Below are positions 1 through 8,435 of a stretch of DNA of 64,000 bases, piece by piece. The DNA is from Komagataeibacter melaceti (GTDB lineage Bacteria; Pseudomonadota; Alphaproteobacteria; Acetobacterales; Acetobacteraceae), in NCBI RefSeq assembly GCF_003403295.1, contig NZ_QUWV01000039.1:38951-102950 (forward strand), in the 5' to 3' direction. How positions within the stretch are numbered: the first letter of the stretch is position 1; every line of letters begins with the position of its first letter. The position numbers and the translations under genes were made by a program. Under the pieces are notes generated by a model that was not told where the DNA came from, did not search any database, and worked only from the letters and a program-made list of their open reading frames with translations.

Positions 1-472
1 CGGCGCGGGGCGCCCATAACGGCCCCAGCAGCGCCCCGTCTTCCCAGCGGCCATAGCCCATGAAGTTACGCCCGCACAGATATTGCTGCCAGCACCCGAC
101 CACCAGCCACAGCGCGATCGCCCCGTAAGCCCGGAGCAGCACGCCACGTATATGCGGATCAGGCAGAACCCAGTGCTGAAGTGCAGCGACAAAGACGAAA
201 TACCGCACCAGACATAATGCCTGCATCACTGCATGGGCCGTGCCCGTCATGGCGGAAGACAGCACGATGTCTCCCCACAGCAGTCCCGCCACAATCACCC
301 ATGCCTGACGGAGCCAGCACCAGTCGCGGCACATGATGCAATGGACGGCGAACAACACCGCAACGCCTGTCATGACGATTTCCGCAGGAGCCAGCGCGTA
401 CAGCAACAGCAGCGGCATCGGTATGACCAGTCCGGTCACAACCCGCCGCATCCACAGTTCAGCCTGTTGCAT
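1..472 (-). CDS. O-antigen ligase/polymerase-like membrane protein, 3'-truncated by window edge
   Basis: Reading the minus strand from an ATG at 470-472 gives about 157 codons with no stop before the window ends, so only the N-terminal part is present. The translation is strongly hydrophobic, with several probable membrane segments (for example around VVTGLVIPMPLLLLYALAP, then AWVIVAGLLWGDIVLS and AIALWLVVGCW). It ends in a FMGYGRWEDGALLGP stretch that resembles the periplasmic loop of O-antigen ligase (WaaL/WzyC-type) proteins. Such proteins join or polymerise surface polysaccharide at the periplasmic face of the inner membrane. A purine-rich GGAAGG lies about 8-10 bases upstream of the ATG. 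The family call is from overall character and is moderate; another polytopic polysaccharide protein is possible. Confidence 0.55.
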   Translation of the reverse strand, partial: MQQAELWMRRVVTGLVIPMPLLLLYALAPAEIVMTGVAVLFAVHCIMCRDWCWLRQAWVIVAGLLWGDIVLSSAMTGTAHAVMQALCLVRYFVFVAALQHWVLPDPHIRGVLLRAYGAIALWLVVGCWQQYLCGRNFMGYGRWEDGALLGPLWAPRA

Positions 473-747
473 GCCCTGCCCCTTCCGGCCCCTGCCTGTC
501 GCGCGATACCGTATAGAGGGTGTATCGCAGGAGGGCGGAAAACAAAACGAGTGAAAGAACGCCCCTGAACCAACCTGCCTTCTTCTGGCCTGAAAAGACC
601 ATATCCATCAGGTAATTATCGGCCGTTCCGCGCAGCACCCCGCCCGTATGGCAGGCCAATCGCCCTATTGACAGGACGCGTCCCAGCACGACAGTTCATA
701 TGCCCTGCCTGCACTGTCCGGCCCCACCATGTTTGCGGAAAACCACC

Positions 748-1434
748 ATGACGACACCTTCCTACCATGCCGAATGGCTCCCGCATGCCCAGCCGGAAGC
801 CGCGTCCTGCCATTCCACGTCTTATCCGGTGCGGTTGACGGATGGTTCCACGCTGGTCCTGCCGCTCCGTCCCCTCCCCGATGGGCAGAAGGCCATTGCG
901 CTTCTCATGTCCAACCAGACGGATTTCATAGTCGAGCGTGAAATCATCCGGCTGCTGACCGCCATGGCACGGGAACTGGCCCCGGAGGTCATTGTCGGGG
1001 TGCCGACCATGGGGCTGGCCTATGCGCGGCCGGTGGCGGAAAACCTTGGCTTTGGCAACTACGTCGCGCTGGGGCACTCGCGCAAGTTCTGGTATGATGA
1101 AGACCTGTCGGAACCCCTGACCTCCTCCACCAGCCCGGACCTGAGCAAGCGGCTGTATCTGGACCCCGCGCTGATTGAGCGCGTGCAGGGCAAGCGCGTC
1201 CTGATCATGGATGACGTACTGAACACGGGCCGGACCGCGGCGGTTGCGACACGGCTCATGCATAAAGTTCAGGCTGAGGTTATCGGTATCGGGGCGGTAC
1301 TGACGGAAGGCTGGGCATGGCAGGCCGAACTGCGCAAGATCAGGCAGGATACCCCCGCGCTGGTCCATGCCCTTGGCCACATCCCGCTATTTGAACGCGT
1401 TACGGATGGCTGGTGCCCTGTTGCCGGGAGTTAA
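748..1434 (+). CDS. phosphoribosyltransferase family protein
   Basis: A 228-residue protein from the ATG at 748; an in-frame upstream start at 700 exists but adds a Cys-rich, unlikely extension. The diagnostic PRPP-binding motif is VLIMDDVLNTGRT (about residues 153-165), with the two acidic residues and the glycine/threonine loop of type I phosphoribosyltransferases. An upstream VIVGVPTMGLAYARPVAENLG segment fits the PPi loop and hood of the adenine/xanthine class. It probably transfers phosphoribosyl from PRPP to a base, or acts as a PRPP-sensing regulator; the substrate cannot be read from the sequence. It is divergent from the polysaccharide gene across 275 bases that should hold both promoters. 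A 7-bp hairpin (1455-1474) follows the stop. Confidence 0.8.
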   Translation: MTTPSYHAEWLPHAQPEAASCHSTSYPVRLTDGSTLVLPLRPLPDGQKAIALLMSNQTDFIVEREIIRLLTAMARELAPEVIVGVPTMGLAYARPVAENLGFGNYVALGHSRKFWYDEDLSEPLTSSTSPDLSKRLYLDPALIERVQGKRVLIMDDVLNTGRTAAVATRLMHKVQAEVIGIGAVLTEGWAWQAELRKIRQDTPALVHALGHIPLFERVTDGWCPVAGS

Positions 1435-1803
1435 TGGCTGACTGAACGACCTTGGTTTTACCGAAGAGTAAAACTCTCTGAGGATGAAACCTATGATACA
1501 AAAGAAGATATAATGTCATTCGCCTGAATTCCGTAAGCGCACGATGAGCCTTCTGGAAGATCCCAATCGGATTACCCAAGCATTTCAGCAGCCTGCCGCG
1601 AAATAGATGGCAAAATTGGCTACCCGGGGTACCGTCTGTTCATGCACGCAGAAATTGGTCAACTAGCACGCGCCGGTCTGCCACTTTTCCATGTCGGAGC
1701 GGAAACGCAGCATGGGCGAGATGATGCCTGCCGCAAAGGCGGGACGATTGGCAATCGCCGGACGGCGGCCCCTCCGGTACTGACATGTTATTTCGGTCCA
1801 TCC
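1435..1803. other. gene-free stretch at the left edge of the prophage remnant
   Basis: No convincing intact gene in 369 bases. An inverted repeat GTTTTAC-6-GTAAAAC (1455-1474) follows the phosphoribosyltransferase stop; it lacks a T-tract, so it is only a possible terminator. Between about 1668 and 1800 the minus strand reads a short open tail ending in SDMEKWQTGAC and a stop, with no recognisable start. It may be the 3' end of a further broken phage gene. No copy of the tRNA-Ser 3' end is visible here, so the left attachment site was not found. Confidence 0.5.
1455..1474 (+). terminator. possible weak terminator hairpin after the phosphoribosyltransferase
   Basis: Inverted repeat GTTTTAC / GTAAAAC with a six-base loop, 20 bases after the stop codon. 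No run of T follows, so intrinsic termination is uncertain. Confidence 0.3.
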
Positions 1804-3576
1804 TTATTGAAATACGGTATTGTTGGCGCTGACATTATCTGACTGTCCGCTGGCATCGGTAACGCCACCCGTGCATCCACGGAATATGTTTCCGGTAATG
1901 ACGTTAAAACCAACTCCGCTGCCAAGATAGACCGCCGACATGCTGGTTGAAGCGGACGGGGTGGCTCCAAGACAGAAATTCACACCATTGATTATGGTCG
2001 ATCCCTCGTCTGCGCCATCCCCACGGACTGAAGGTTCTATCGCCACTCCATATTCATCGGCGGCTGCGCCCGAATGTCCGCATCCGATAATATCGCCGCC
2101 GATGACTTTCGTATCCTGCACGAAGGTCTGGAGGCATGCCTTGTAGGAACCTTCCATCTTCCCGCTCAGAAACTCGGCATGGCCCGCTCCGGAGAAACGT
2201 GAAGCTGTAAGGTAGACAATGGCATAAGGCTGGTTAAACCCGTAAAGCTGACACGAATTGCACTCCAGATGCACGAAATTGTCCGCCAGAATGGCCGATG
2301 AAGTGTCCTGCTTTCCCATGGCATTCACTTCGATCTCCAGCCGATCGCCATGAATGAATTGCGGGCAGGCCCCGATACCTGAACTGTTGGGACACGCAAT
2401 ATAGACGCCGATATTCGTCTGCTCGATGGTAGTATGTCGTATCCAGGCCGCAGCCATGAAATCGGTAAGTTTTATGCCGATGCCAGCACCCTGGGTTGCG
2501 TTAGGAAGCTGGCTATCAATCCGGCCATCCGAAACATTCAACACGTCTGCCCGCGTCGGGCAGTTTGAAATGGTACTGCACCCGCTATCCGAACCGTGCC
2601 CCCATATACCGACACCATCCAATGCTATCTGCTTTATGGATACATGGTCGATACTGTTATGCACGCCGGAGAACACTTCCACGCCGACATAGGGGTAGAA
2701 AATCTCCACATCATGAACACGGCAGAGCTGGCAATGCTGAATGTAGACGGCAGCCCCTGTCTGTGTGGAAGGCATACCTCGGTTGTTCATGATGATGCCC
2801 AGGTCACTGATACCACCACCGTACCAGTAGAGATCATTTGCATTAACCGGGGCATCGAAGCTGATAAGGTTCGCGCTTCCGGTCCCCGTTGCGATGATGG
2901 AAGTAGCGGTATTGGCCAGATTCCCGCTGCCCCACCCCCAACCTGCGCCACGCAGATAAACGCCGCCACAGGGTATCGAAACGCCAACGGAGGCAGATAT
3001 GTTGTATTGCCCGGCAGGGAAATACAATGTTCCGCCTTTCCCCTGCGCACGCGCGCACAGCGCGTTTACCGCGTTCTGGATCAGGGGAGTGTCGTCAATA
3101 TTACCATCACCCGGCGCACCAAAATCCTTGATGCTGACAGTATCCTCAAGCCGTAGCAGGAGCGTCCGCGCAACGGACTGCGCCCACGGTGGGGAATACT
3201 GGATAAGGGTGGAAAGCACGCAGGCTACGGTATTCTGGCAGGTGAAGGATGCAGCGGTAATCGCGCCATCCGTGATCGTGGGCGATGTCAGTTTCTGGCT
3301 GACAGAAGTGCCACCAGCAATTGCAGGCGTCGCAAGAGACTGATTTTCTGACTGCCCCCCTGATGCGTCAACTTTCGTTCCCATAAGTTCAGGAAGCGTA
3401 GAATTTCCCCATTTCAGGCCGCTCCCATCACCATTGGCATCGAGCTTTCTCGCCCACCAGTCCTGCCACTCCTTCGCCGTGGGAATATAGTTCTGGTGCC
3501 AGTTCGGAAAGGACTGCGCATGCGCCTGCATGGTCATGCCAGCAATACATAGGGTGGCCAGAAGGAAGCGTCTCAT
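1804..3576 (-). CDS. tailspike-like protein with pectate-lyase-3 beta-helix, signal peptide
   Basis: A 590-residue intact ORF. Residues 1-20 (MRRFLLATLC...MQAHAQS) look like a Sec signal peptide with an AHA-Q cleavage region. Next comes a WHQNYIPTAKEWQDWWARKLD head-like segment typical of phage tail fibres and tailspikes. From about residue 148 there is a pectate-lyase-3/right-handed beta-helix domain starting SIKDFGAPGDGNIDDTPLI (the DFGA.GDG..DDT signature), with YFPAGQYNIS soon after. Such domains bind or cleave polysaccharide and commonly serve as phage receptor-binding depolymerases. The start overlaps the stop of the upstream broken phage gene by one base (TAATG), which places it in the same phage operon. 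The signal peptide is unusual for a virion protein and suggests export or host reuse. Substrate unknown. Confidence 0.75.
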   Translation of the reverse strand: MRRFLLATLCIAGMTMQAHAQSFPNWHQNYIPTAKEWQDWWARKLDANGDGSGLKWGNSTLPELMGTKVDASGGQSENQSLATPAIAGGTSVSQKLTSPTITDGAITAASFTCQNTVACVLSTLIQYSPPWAQSVARTLLLRLEDTVSIKDFGAPGDGNIDDTPLIQNAVNALCARAQGKGGTLYFPAGQYNISASVGVSIPCGGVYLRGAGWGWGSGNLANTATSIIATGTGSANLISFDAPVNANDLYWYGGGISDLGIIMNNRGMPSTQTGAAVYIQHCQLCRVHDVEIFYPYVGVEVFSGVHNSIDHVSIKQIALDGVGIWGHGSDSGCSTISNCPTRADVLNVSDGRIDSQLPNATQGAGIGIKLTDFMAAAWIRHTTIEQTNIGVYIACPNSSGIGACPQFIHGDRLEIEVNAMGKQDTSSAILADNFVHLECNSCQLYGFNQPYAIVYLTASRFSGAGHAEFLSGKMEGSYKACLQTFVQDTKVIGGDIIGCGHSGAAADEYGVAIEPSVRGDGADEGSTIINGVNFCLGATPSASTSMSAVYLGSGVGFNVITGNIFRGCTGGVTDASGQSDNVSANNTVFQ

Positions 3577-4522
3577 TATTCGGTTTCTCCGTCGCCCGGG
3601 CTTCCACCCAGAACGATTGCATTATGATAAGGACGCCTCCACCCAACCGGGCTTGTGCCAATGGCACGATGCCGACGCGGCTATCAGGCGTGCTGGCCAG
3701 AATATACTGGCTGTCCCGATTGGCTATATCGCGCGGAATCAACCCCGTGTTTTGCACGCCATTGAGGGTATTCGCGGGAGACAAATAGACGGGTGTAGGG
3801 CAGCTGGCTGCACTATCACCCACGGCAAAGCCACCGGGAAATGTCTCATTCACCGACCGGATGGGGCACCATTCATTACGCAACGCGGGCATGCCGCGCA
3901 CCCTGATCCAGTCGGGCACATATTCTGCGCTATGCTGTTCCAGCACCTGATCAGCCTGCATGGCCTGCTGTCGCGCGCCTGCGCTGCCATGCTGCGCATC
4001 TGGGCAGCGATCTCTCCGCAGCCGGTCACGGCAATGGCGATCTCGGCTGCAAGGGCCCACGTGAACGCTTCACGGACCTGCTGACGCCAGTTGTCGATGG
4101 GCTGTGCATTGGAAACATACTGCACCTGCACACTGGCATGGTTGGTGCGGATGACAGGGCCAGTCGTGTCCGTCCCCGCCGTTCCTACGCCTTCCCCAAA
4201 GGGCATCCCCGTCCGGAATAACGCGTGCTGTGCTTCCCCGTCCATCGGTGGATGATGGAGCCGCTGGGCAGGCAGTACCTTGTGCACCCCCACGCAGTCA
4301 GATGGGCGTTGGAACTCGTACTGCCATTGCTGGTCGGTGCTGGGAGCACCGGTTCCAGTGACTGTGACGCCACTGATAGGCCGAGAATAACGTATCAAGG
4401 CACATTGGCCAGAACGCGCTGCAGGCGGTCGCCTCAGCAGATCCATCATCCAGTGACGTAATCGTGCTGCGCGTCCCCGCCCGCAATAGTGCCGCGTTGC
4501 ACAGGTCGATCTGCGTAGTCAC
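3576..4522 (-). pseudogene. frameshifted phage structural gene(s), head-tail connector-like
   Basis: Coding-like protein runs through three to four different minus-strand frames. It starts at a GTG at 4522 (TTQIDLCNAALLRAGTRSTI). Near 4375 it jumps frame to QQWQYEFQRPSDCVG ... NAQPIDNWRQQVREAFTWALA. Near 3960 it jumps again to QAMQADQVLEQHSAEYVPDWI, and near 3650 once more to VGWRRPYHNAIVLGGSPGDGETE before a TAA that overlaps the tailspike ATG. The N-terminal pattern (ND/NALLR.G...I.SLDD.SAEA) resembles small phage connector proteins of the P22 gp4 type; that assignment is tentative. At least three frameshifts mean no full-length product can be made. It could originally have been one or two genes. 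Confidence 0.7.
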
Positions 4523-4532
4523 AGGCCGCGCC

Positions 4533-4751
4533 TTACTGGCCCTGCTTTTCGATCATCTTGGCGATGAAGCGGGGGTCGGACACACTGACGCGCTCGCCGA
4601 CCTGCTTCTAGTATTCCGCCATTTTCTTTTCGGCAGCGGCATCTATCGGTTCCAGGTTTGAACTGGGGTTGCCACCATACTCGATGACTTCCCCCGCTTC
4701 CCTGATCTTGCCGCCGATGTAGCTGCGGGTAAGAACCTTGTATTTCGCCAT
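4533..4751 (-). pseudogene. small phage gene interrupted by an in-frame TAG
   Basis: From the ATG at 4749-4751 the frame reads MAKYKVLTRSYIGGKIREAG and continues to codon 47, where a TAG lies at 4608-4610. The same frame then continues cleanly as KQVGERVSVSDPRFIAKMIE to a TAA at 4533-4535. The continuity on both sides of the stop, and its position between two other broken phage genes, point to a nonsense mutation in an about 72-codon gene. It starts 8 bases after the stop of the capsid-cement-like gene and ends 10 bases before the connector-like gene, as in a compact phage head operon. Function not recognised. Confidence 0.65.
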
Positions 4752-4759
4752 GATGCGCC

Positions 4760-5273
4760 TCACGCCACGTAGTTGCGGGGATACGGGACGTTCGCGGGAA
4801 CATCCAGGTTGATGCCAGCCGTGACCGTGCCTGCGTCAAGCGCCACGGATGCCGTGTAGGTCAGACGCATGTATCGGTACAGCGTGTTGGAGAATGCGGG
4901 CTTGGCGCGGACGAGAAATGGCGTGCGTTCGGTCAGCACGGAGAGATCAATGCCGGGGAACTCCTCAAGCGTGTCCCAGTCGGACCCGTCCTGCGAAATC
5001 TGCACGGCCACGTCCATCGTGGGATCAGGCGGAGCCGCAACCGTGACCGTGACCGTGGGCGCAGACGTGTAGCCCGCACCGCCAGCCGTAACCGTAAAGC
5101 CGGTGACAACACCGTTTTCCACCGTCACTGTGGCTTCGCCCCCCGCCCCCAGGATGCCACCGCAATCCCGGTAACTGCCCCGCCGGCTTCGGTGGCGGTT
5201 TCGGTACCAGCCAGGTGCCGTATTCAGCAAACACCTTGAACGGGCCAGTCGGGGCGGCACCTTCTGGTGGCAC
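4760..5273 (-). pseudogene. phage capsid-cement/decoration-like gene, frameshifted and 5'-truncated
   Basis: The C-terminal half is clean in one frame: glycine-rich GGEATVTVENGVVTGFTVT, a GAGYTSAPTVTVTV repeat unit, then VQISQDGSDWDTLEEFPGI ... FSNTLYRYMRLTYTAS and a final YPRNYVA. This resembles the beta-rich Bbp16-like capsid cement proteins of podophages (family call tentative). Upstream, meaningful sequence is in other frames (PPEGAAPTGPFKVFAEYGTW, then ETATEAGGAVTGIAV), so there are at least two frameshifts near 5150 and 5210. The gene then runs into the oppositely oriented integrase fragment at about 5270-5290, marking a deletion junction. The long minus-strand ORF continuing to 5620 is only antisense of the integrase. 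Confidence 0.6.
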
Positions 5274-5653
5274 GGGTAAAAGCCAATTGCCTGCCGGAAA
5301 TGGCCGTGACGATTCTCGATCTGCTGGAACAGACTCTCCGCAGCGGCTTCCTGTTCCCGAACCGTGACGGACAGCCTTACCGCAACGCGGCCTCGAACTA
5401 CGGGCAGGTCATGCACCGGGTCGCGGCACACTGTGAGACCAGGGGGATTCCCTTCACCCGCTTCCGCATCCATGACCTCCGCCACGCCTTTGCCATCCGC
5501 TGGCTCAAGGCAGATGGTGACATCTACCGTCTGAGCCGCCATCTGGGCCACACATCGGTCAAGACGACTGAAATCTATCTGTCCGCCCTGACGGCGGATG
5601 AACTGGACCGGGTAATACATGTCGGCACAAAAGACGGCACAGAATACCCATGA
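5267..5653 (+). pseudogene. tyrosine recombinase (phage integrase), C-terminal fragment
   Basis: About 128 residues matching only the C-terminal catalytic part of a tyrosine integrase. HDLRHAFAIRWL carries the H-x-x-R pair, RHLGHTSVKTTEIYL carries the second histidine region and the tyrosine nucleophile. The N-terminal core-binding domain and the first catalytic arginine region are missing, so the enzyme should be inactive. It ends 66 bases before the 5' end of tRNA-Ser, consistent with tRNA-associated integration. Because it lies on the 5' side of the tRNA rather than the more usual 3' side, the original attachment geometry is unclear or was rearranged. Confidence 0.8.
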
Positions 5654-5719
5654 ATGTAGCGGTTTTTGTGCGGAGTAACATCTAGACGGCGGCGGAATAC
5701 CTAGCTAAACAGACCTTAT

Positions 5720-5809
<90 letters not shown>

Positions 5810-6149
5810 ATCCAATTCCCGACTCTGCACTAATCCGTTTTAGAAGGCTGAGATTCCTGCCCTTCTGCCGGCATTCTCCGTGCTTACTGCTCCGCTTTCT
5901 TGCAGGCGTGAAAAAGCACGGAAATGGGCAAGGAGAGAATCCAACACAACGCCCCAGCACTGTCATATGTCGGCTGGACTGGCATGTATTGTGGTGACCT
6001 GCGCCACGGTTGCATGGTGCAGAAGTATAACCGGCACCCACCATAAATATACAAACCCACAAACAAATAAAAAAGCACCCGACCATACCGGCCGGATGCT
6101 TTTTCAATAAGTCATTCCGCTGCTTCTTTACAAAAAGAAGCGGGATGGG
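5810..6149. other. gene-free stretch between tRNA-Ser and the rhlE-like gene
   Basis: 340 bases with only short overlapping ORFs of atypical composition and no recognisable protein. The right part is A-rich and holds a strong terminator hairpin (6071-6104). No attachment-site duplicate of the tRNA 3' end was seen. Confidence 0.5.
6071..6104 (-). terminator. intrinsic terminator of the rhlE-like gene
   Basis: 8-bp stem (AGCATCCG / CGGGTGCT on the minus strand, one G-U pair) followed by a run of T, about 45 bases after the helicase stop. T/A runs on both sides may make it bidirectional. Confidence 0.75.
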
Positions 6150-7475
6150 TCAGACCGCGCGGCGGTGACCACCACCAGAACGGTTGCCGCCGGGCCGACC
6201 GCCACCGGGGCGACCACCGGGACGGCCACCGCGCGCGCCCATGGGCGGACGGCCACCGCCGCCACCGGGGCGACCACCGCCACCACGACCACGGCCACCA
6301 CCCAGAACGGGCGGGCGCATGGTCGAATTCTCGGCAGCTTCCGAATGGTAGGGATGCTCGGACACGACAGGAATGTTCTTGCCGATATTCTTTTCAATAT
6401 CGCGCAGCCATGCCCGCTGTTCCGCATCACAGAGCGAGACGGCCCAGCCCTCACGCCCCGCGCGCGCCGTGCGGCCGATGCGGTGCACATAGCTTTCGGG
6501 CACGTTGGGCAGGTCGTAGTTGAACACGTGGGTCACGTCATCTACGTCGATGCCACGGGCCGCGATGTCGGTCGCCACCAGTACCTTCACATTGCCCGAA
6601 CGGAAGCCGGACATGGCCCGCTCACGCGCGCCCTGTGACTTGTTGCCGTGGATGGCTTCCGCCGTAATGCCATGTTCGCTCAGGAAGGCCGCGACCTTGT
6701 TGGCTTCATGCTTCATCAGCGTGAACACCACGGCGCGCTCGACCTTGGGTGAATCGACCAGCAGCTTCAGCGCCTCGCGCTTGTTGCCCGTATCGACAAA
6801 CATCACGGCCTGACGGATGCGGTCCACCGTGCTGGACGGGGGCGTCACCTGCACGGTGGCCGGATCACGCAGCAGCCCATGCGCCAGGTCGGAAATGGTC
6901 TTGGGCATGGTGGCCGAGAACAGCAGCGTCTGGCGGTCGGTCGGCAGGGCGGCAACAATCTTGCGGATATCACGCACGAAGCCCATGTCGAGCATGCGGT
7001 CCGCTTCATCAAGCACCAGCACTTCAAGCCCGGACAGATCGACATGGCCCTGACCCATCAGGTCAAGCAGGCGGCCGGGGGCGGCGACAAGCACGTCCAC
7101 GCCACGACGCAGGGCCTCGATCTGGCGCCCCTGCCCCACGCCACCGAACACGACAGCATAGGTAAAGCGCATGTGGCGGGCATAGGATGCAAAGCTTTCC
7201 CCGATCTGGGAAGCCAGTTCGCGCGTGGGCGCCAGCACCAGCGCGCGCGCGCCCTTGGGGTTGGCGCGTCCCTTCTCCCGCAGCAGGCGGTCAAGGATGG
7301 GCAGCGCGAAAGCCGCGGTCTTGCCCGTGCCGGTCTGTGCAAGACCAAGCAGGTCACGCCCCTGCAGCAGGTAGGGAATGGCCCCGGCCTGAATGGGGGT
7401 CGGGGTGGCGTAGCCTTCCTCGTCCAGAGCGCGCAGCAGCGGCTCCGCAAGATGAAGATCGGCAAACGTTGTCAT
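6150..7475 (-). CDS. rhlE: DEAD-box ATP-dependent RNA helicase, RhlE-like
   Basis: 441 residues from the ATG at 7473-7475, chosen because AGGAGG lies 9 bases upstream; the longer ORF to 7679 has no support. All family motifs are present in order: Q motif (TPTPIQAGAIP), Walker A AQTGTGKTA, PTRELASQI, DEAD motif VLDEADRML, SAT (LFSATMP), ARGIDVDDV and HRIGRTARAG. The C-terminal 60 or so residues are a low-complexity Gly/Arg/Pro tail of GGRPGG-type units, an RNA-binding extension common in RhlE proteins. Its role would be ATP-driven RNA remodelling in ribosome assembly or RNA decay. It is monocistronic, with a terminator downstream and a 322-base leader region upstream. Confidence 0.9.
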   Translation of the reverse strand: MTTFADLHLAEPLLRALDEEGYATPTPIQAGAIPYLLQGRDLLGLAQTGTGKTAAFALPILDRLLREKGRANPKGARALVLAPTRELASQIGESFASYARHMRFTYAVVFGGVGQGRQIEALRRGVDVLVAAPGRLLDLMGQGHVDLSGLEVLVLDEADRMLDMGFVRDIRKIVAALPTDRQTLLFSATMPKTISDLAHGLLRDPATVQVTPPSSTVDRIRQAVMFVDTGNKREALKLLVDSPKVERAVVFTLMKHEANKVAAFLSEHGITAEAIHGNKSQGARERAMSGFRSGNVKVLVATDIAARGIDVDDVTHVFNYDLPNVPESYVHRIGRTARAGREGWAVSLCDAEQRAWLRDIEKNIGKNIPVVSEHPYHSEAAENSTMRPPVLGGGRGRGGGGRPGGGGGRPPMGARGGRPGGRPGGGRPGGNRSGGGHRRAV

Positions 7476-7797
7476 GAATGGCGCCTCCTGGCGCGAAAAA
7501 ACGGGGCCGCAGGCCGTGCAGCAGGCAGCATGCCCGGATAGCGAACCAACAGACATACCCGGCACCGGACCCGTATTGGCCGGGGGCGCGTATTCTGTCG
7601 TCGCAAGGATATCATGTGAAAAATAAAGGCCGGTCCAGTCTGCGTTTCTGCATGTCCCCCGCGTCAAGGACATGCGCAATCAAACCAGCAAAAGGAACAG
7701 GCGCGGTCCGCTCCCAAGCGCGATGCTGTACTGCGTTGTGGGGGTAACCGCAAGCATTTTCGTGCAGGCGGCCCCCTATTGCATGTTTTTACCGCGT
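7476..7797. other. intergenic leader region upstream of the rhlE-like gene
   Basis: 322 bases without a gene. An inverted repeat GCATGTCC-10-GGACATGC lies at 7650-7675. No good -10/-35 pair could be assigned. It should contain the helicase promoter and the nitroreductase 3' end. Confidence 0.45.
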
Positions 7798-8409
7798 TCA
7801 GGCCGCAGGGAAACGGTCGGTCAGGATGACTTCGCTATCGGGCAGCTTGCCCACGCGCGGCAGGGCGGCTTCCGTCCCCTTGCCGATCACGACGAACATC
7901 GCCACCACGTGGTTCTCGGGCAGGTTGATCAGGCGACCCACGGCGTCATAATCAAAGCCGTCCATCGGGCAGGACTGGTAGCCCATGGCCGTTGCCGCCA
8001 GCATCAGGGTCTGGCCCGCCAGCCCGCAGCTACGCATGGTCTCGTCCTGCTGGACCCATTCGCGGCCTTCGTAATAGCTCTTTATCAGCCCGGCCATGCG
8101 TTCCTTCACATCGTCGGGCGCGCCGTTGAAATAACGGGTGGGATTATCCTTCCATGCATCGCGGTCGGCACAGATCACGACCAGCGCGGAAGCATCGGTC
8201 ACATGCGCCTGATCCCATGCCACCTTGCGCAGTTCGCGCCGCAGTTCAGGATCACGGACCACCACGAAGCGGCAATGCTGGATATTGAAGGCGGAAGGCG
8301 CCATCCGCGCGGCCGAAAGCATGGTGTGCAGTTCGGCATCGCTGATCCGGTGGTTCGGGTCATAGGCGCGTATGGCACGCCGGTTCCGGATGGCCTCAAG
8401 AGTATCCAT
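7798..8409 (-). CDS. nitroreductase family FMN-dependent oxidoreductase
   Basis: 203 residues from the ATG at 8407-8409, preceded by GGGGAG about 9 bases upstream. The N-terminus EAIRNRRAIRAYDPNHRIS is the classic FMN-phosphate-binding start of the nitroreductase fold. AARMAPSAFNIQHCRFVVV follows, and GLAGQTLMLAATAMGYQSCPM is the conserved helix region. It would be a cytoplasmic homodimer reducing nitro compounds, quinones or related substrates with NAD(P)H; the physiological substrate is not visible. It lies 26 bases after metW and may be read from the metXW transcript or its own promoter. Confidence 0.85.
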   Translation of the reverse strand: MDTLEAIRNRRAIRAYDPNHRISDAELHTMLSAARMAPSAFNIQHCRFVVVRDPELRRELRKVAWDQAHVTDASALVVICADRDAWKDNPTRYFNGAPDDVKERMAGLIKSYYEGREWVQQDETMRSCGLAGQTLMLAATAMGYQSCPMDGFDYDAVGRLINLPENHVVAMFVVIGKGTEAALPRVGKLPDSEVILTDRFPAA

Positions 8410-8435
8410 TATCGCATCTCCCCACCGTGGCGTTC

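Noticed and set aside
1642..1842. 66-residue plus-strand ORF as a transposase remnant
   Set aside because: No transposase motif and no terminal repeats; left as part of the gene-free stretch.
5274..5620. N-terminal half of the long minus-strand ORF 4760-5620
   Set aside because: This part is antisense to the integrase fragment; only the region below about 5273 has phage-protein character.
6165..6320. DNA repeat array or CRISPR
   Set aside because: The repetitive Gly/Arg-coding sequence is the low-complexity tail of the RhlE-like protein; there are no regular repeat-spacer units.
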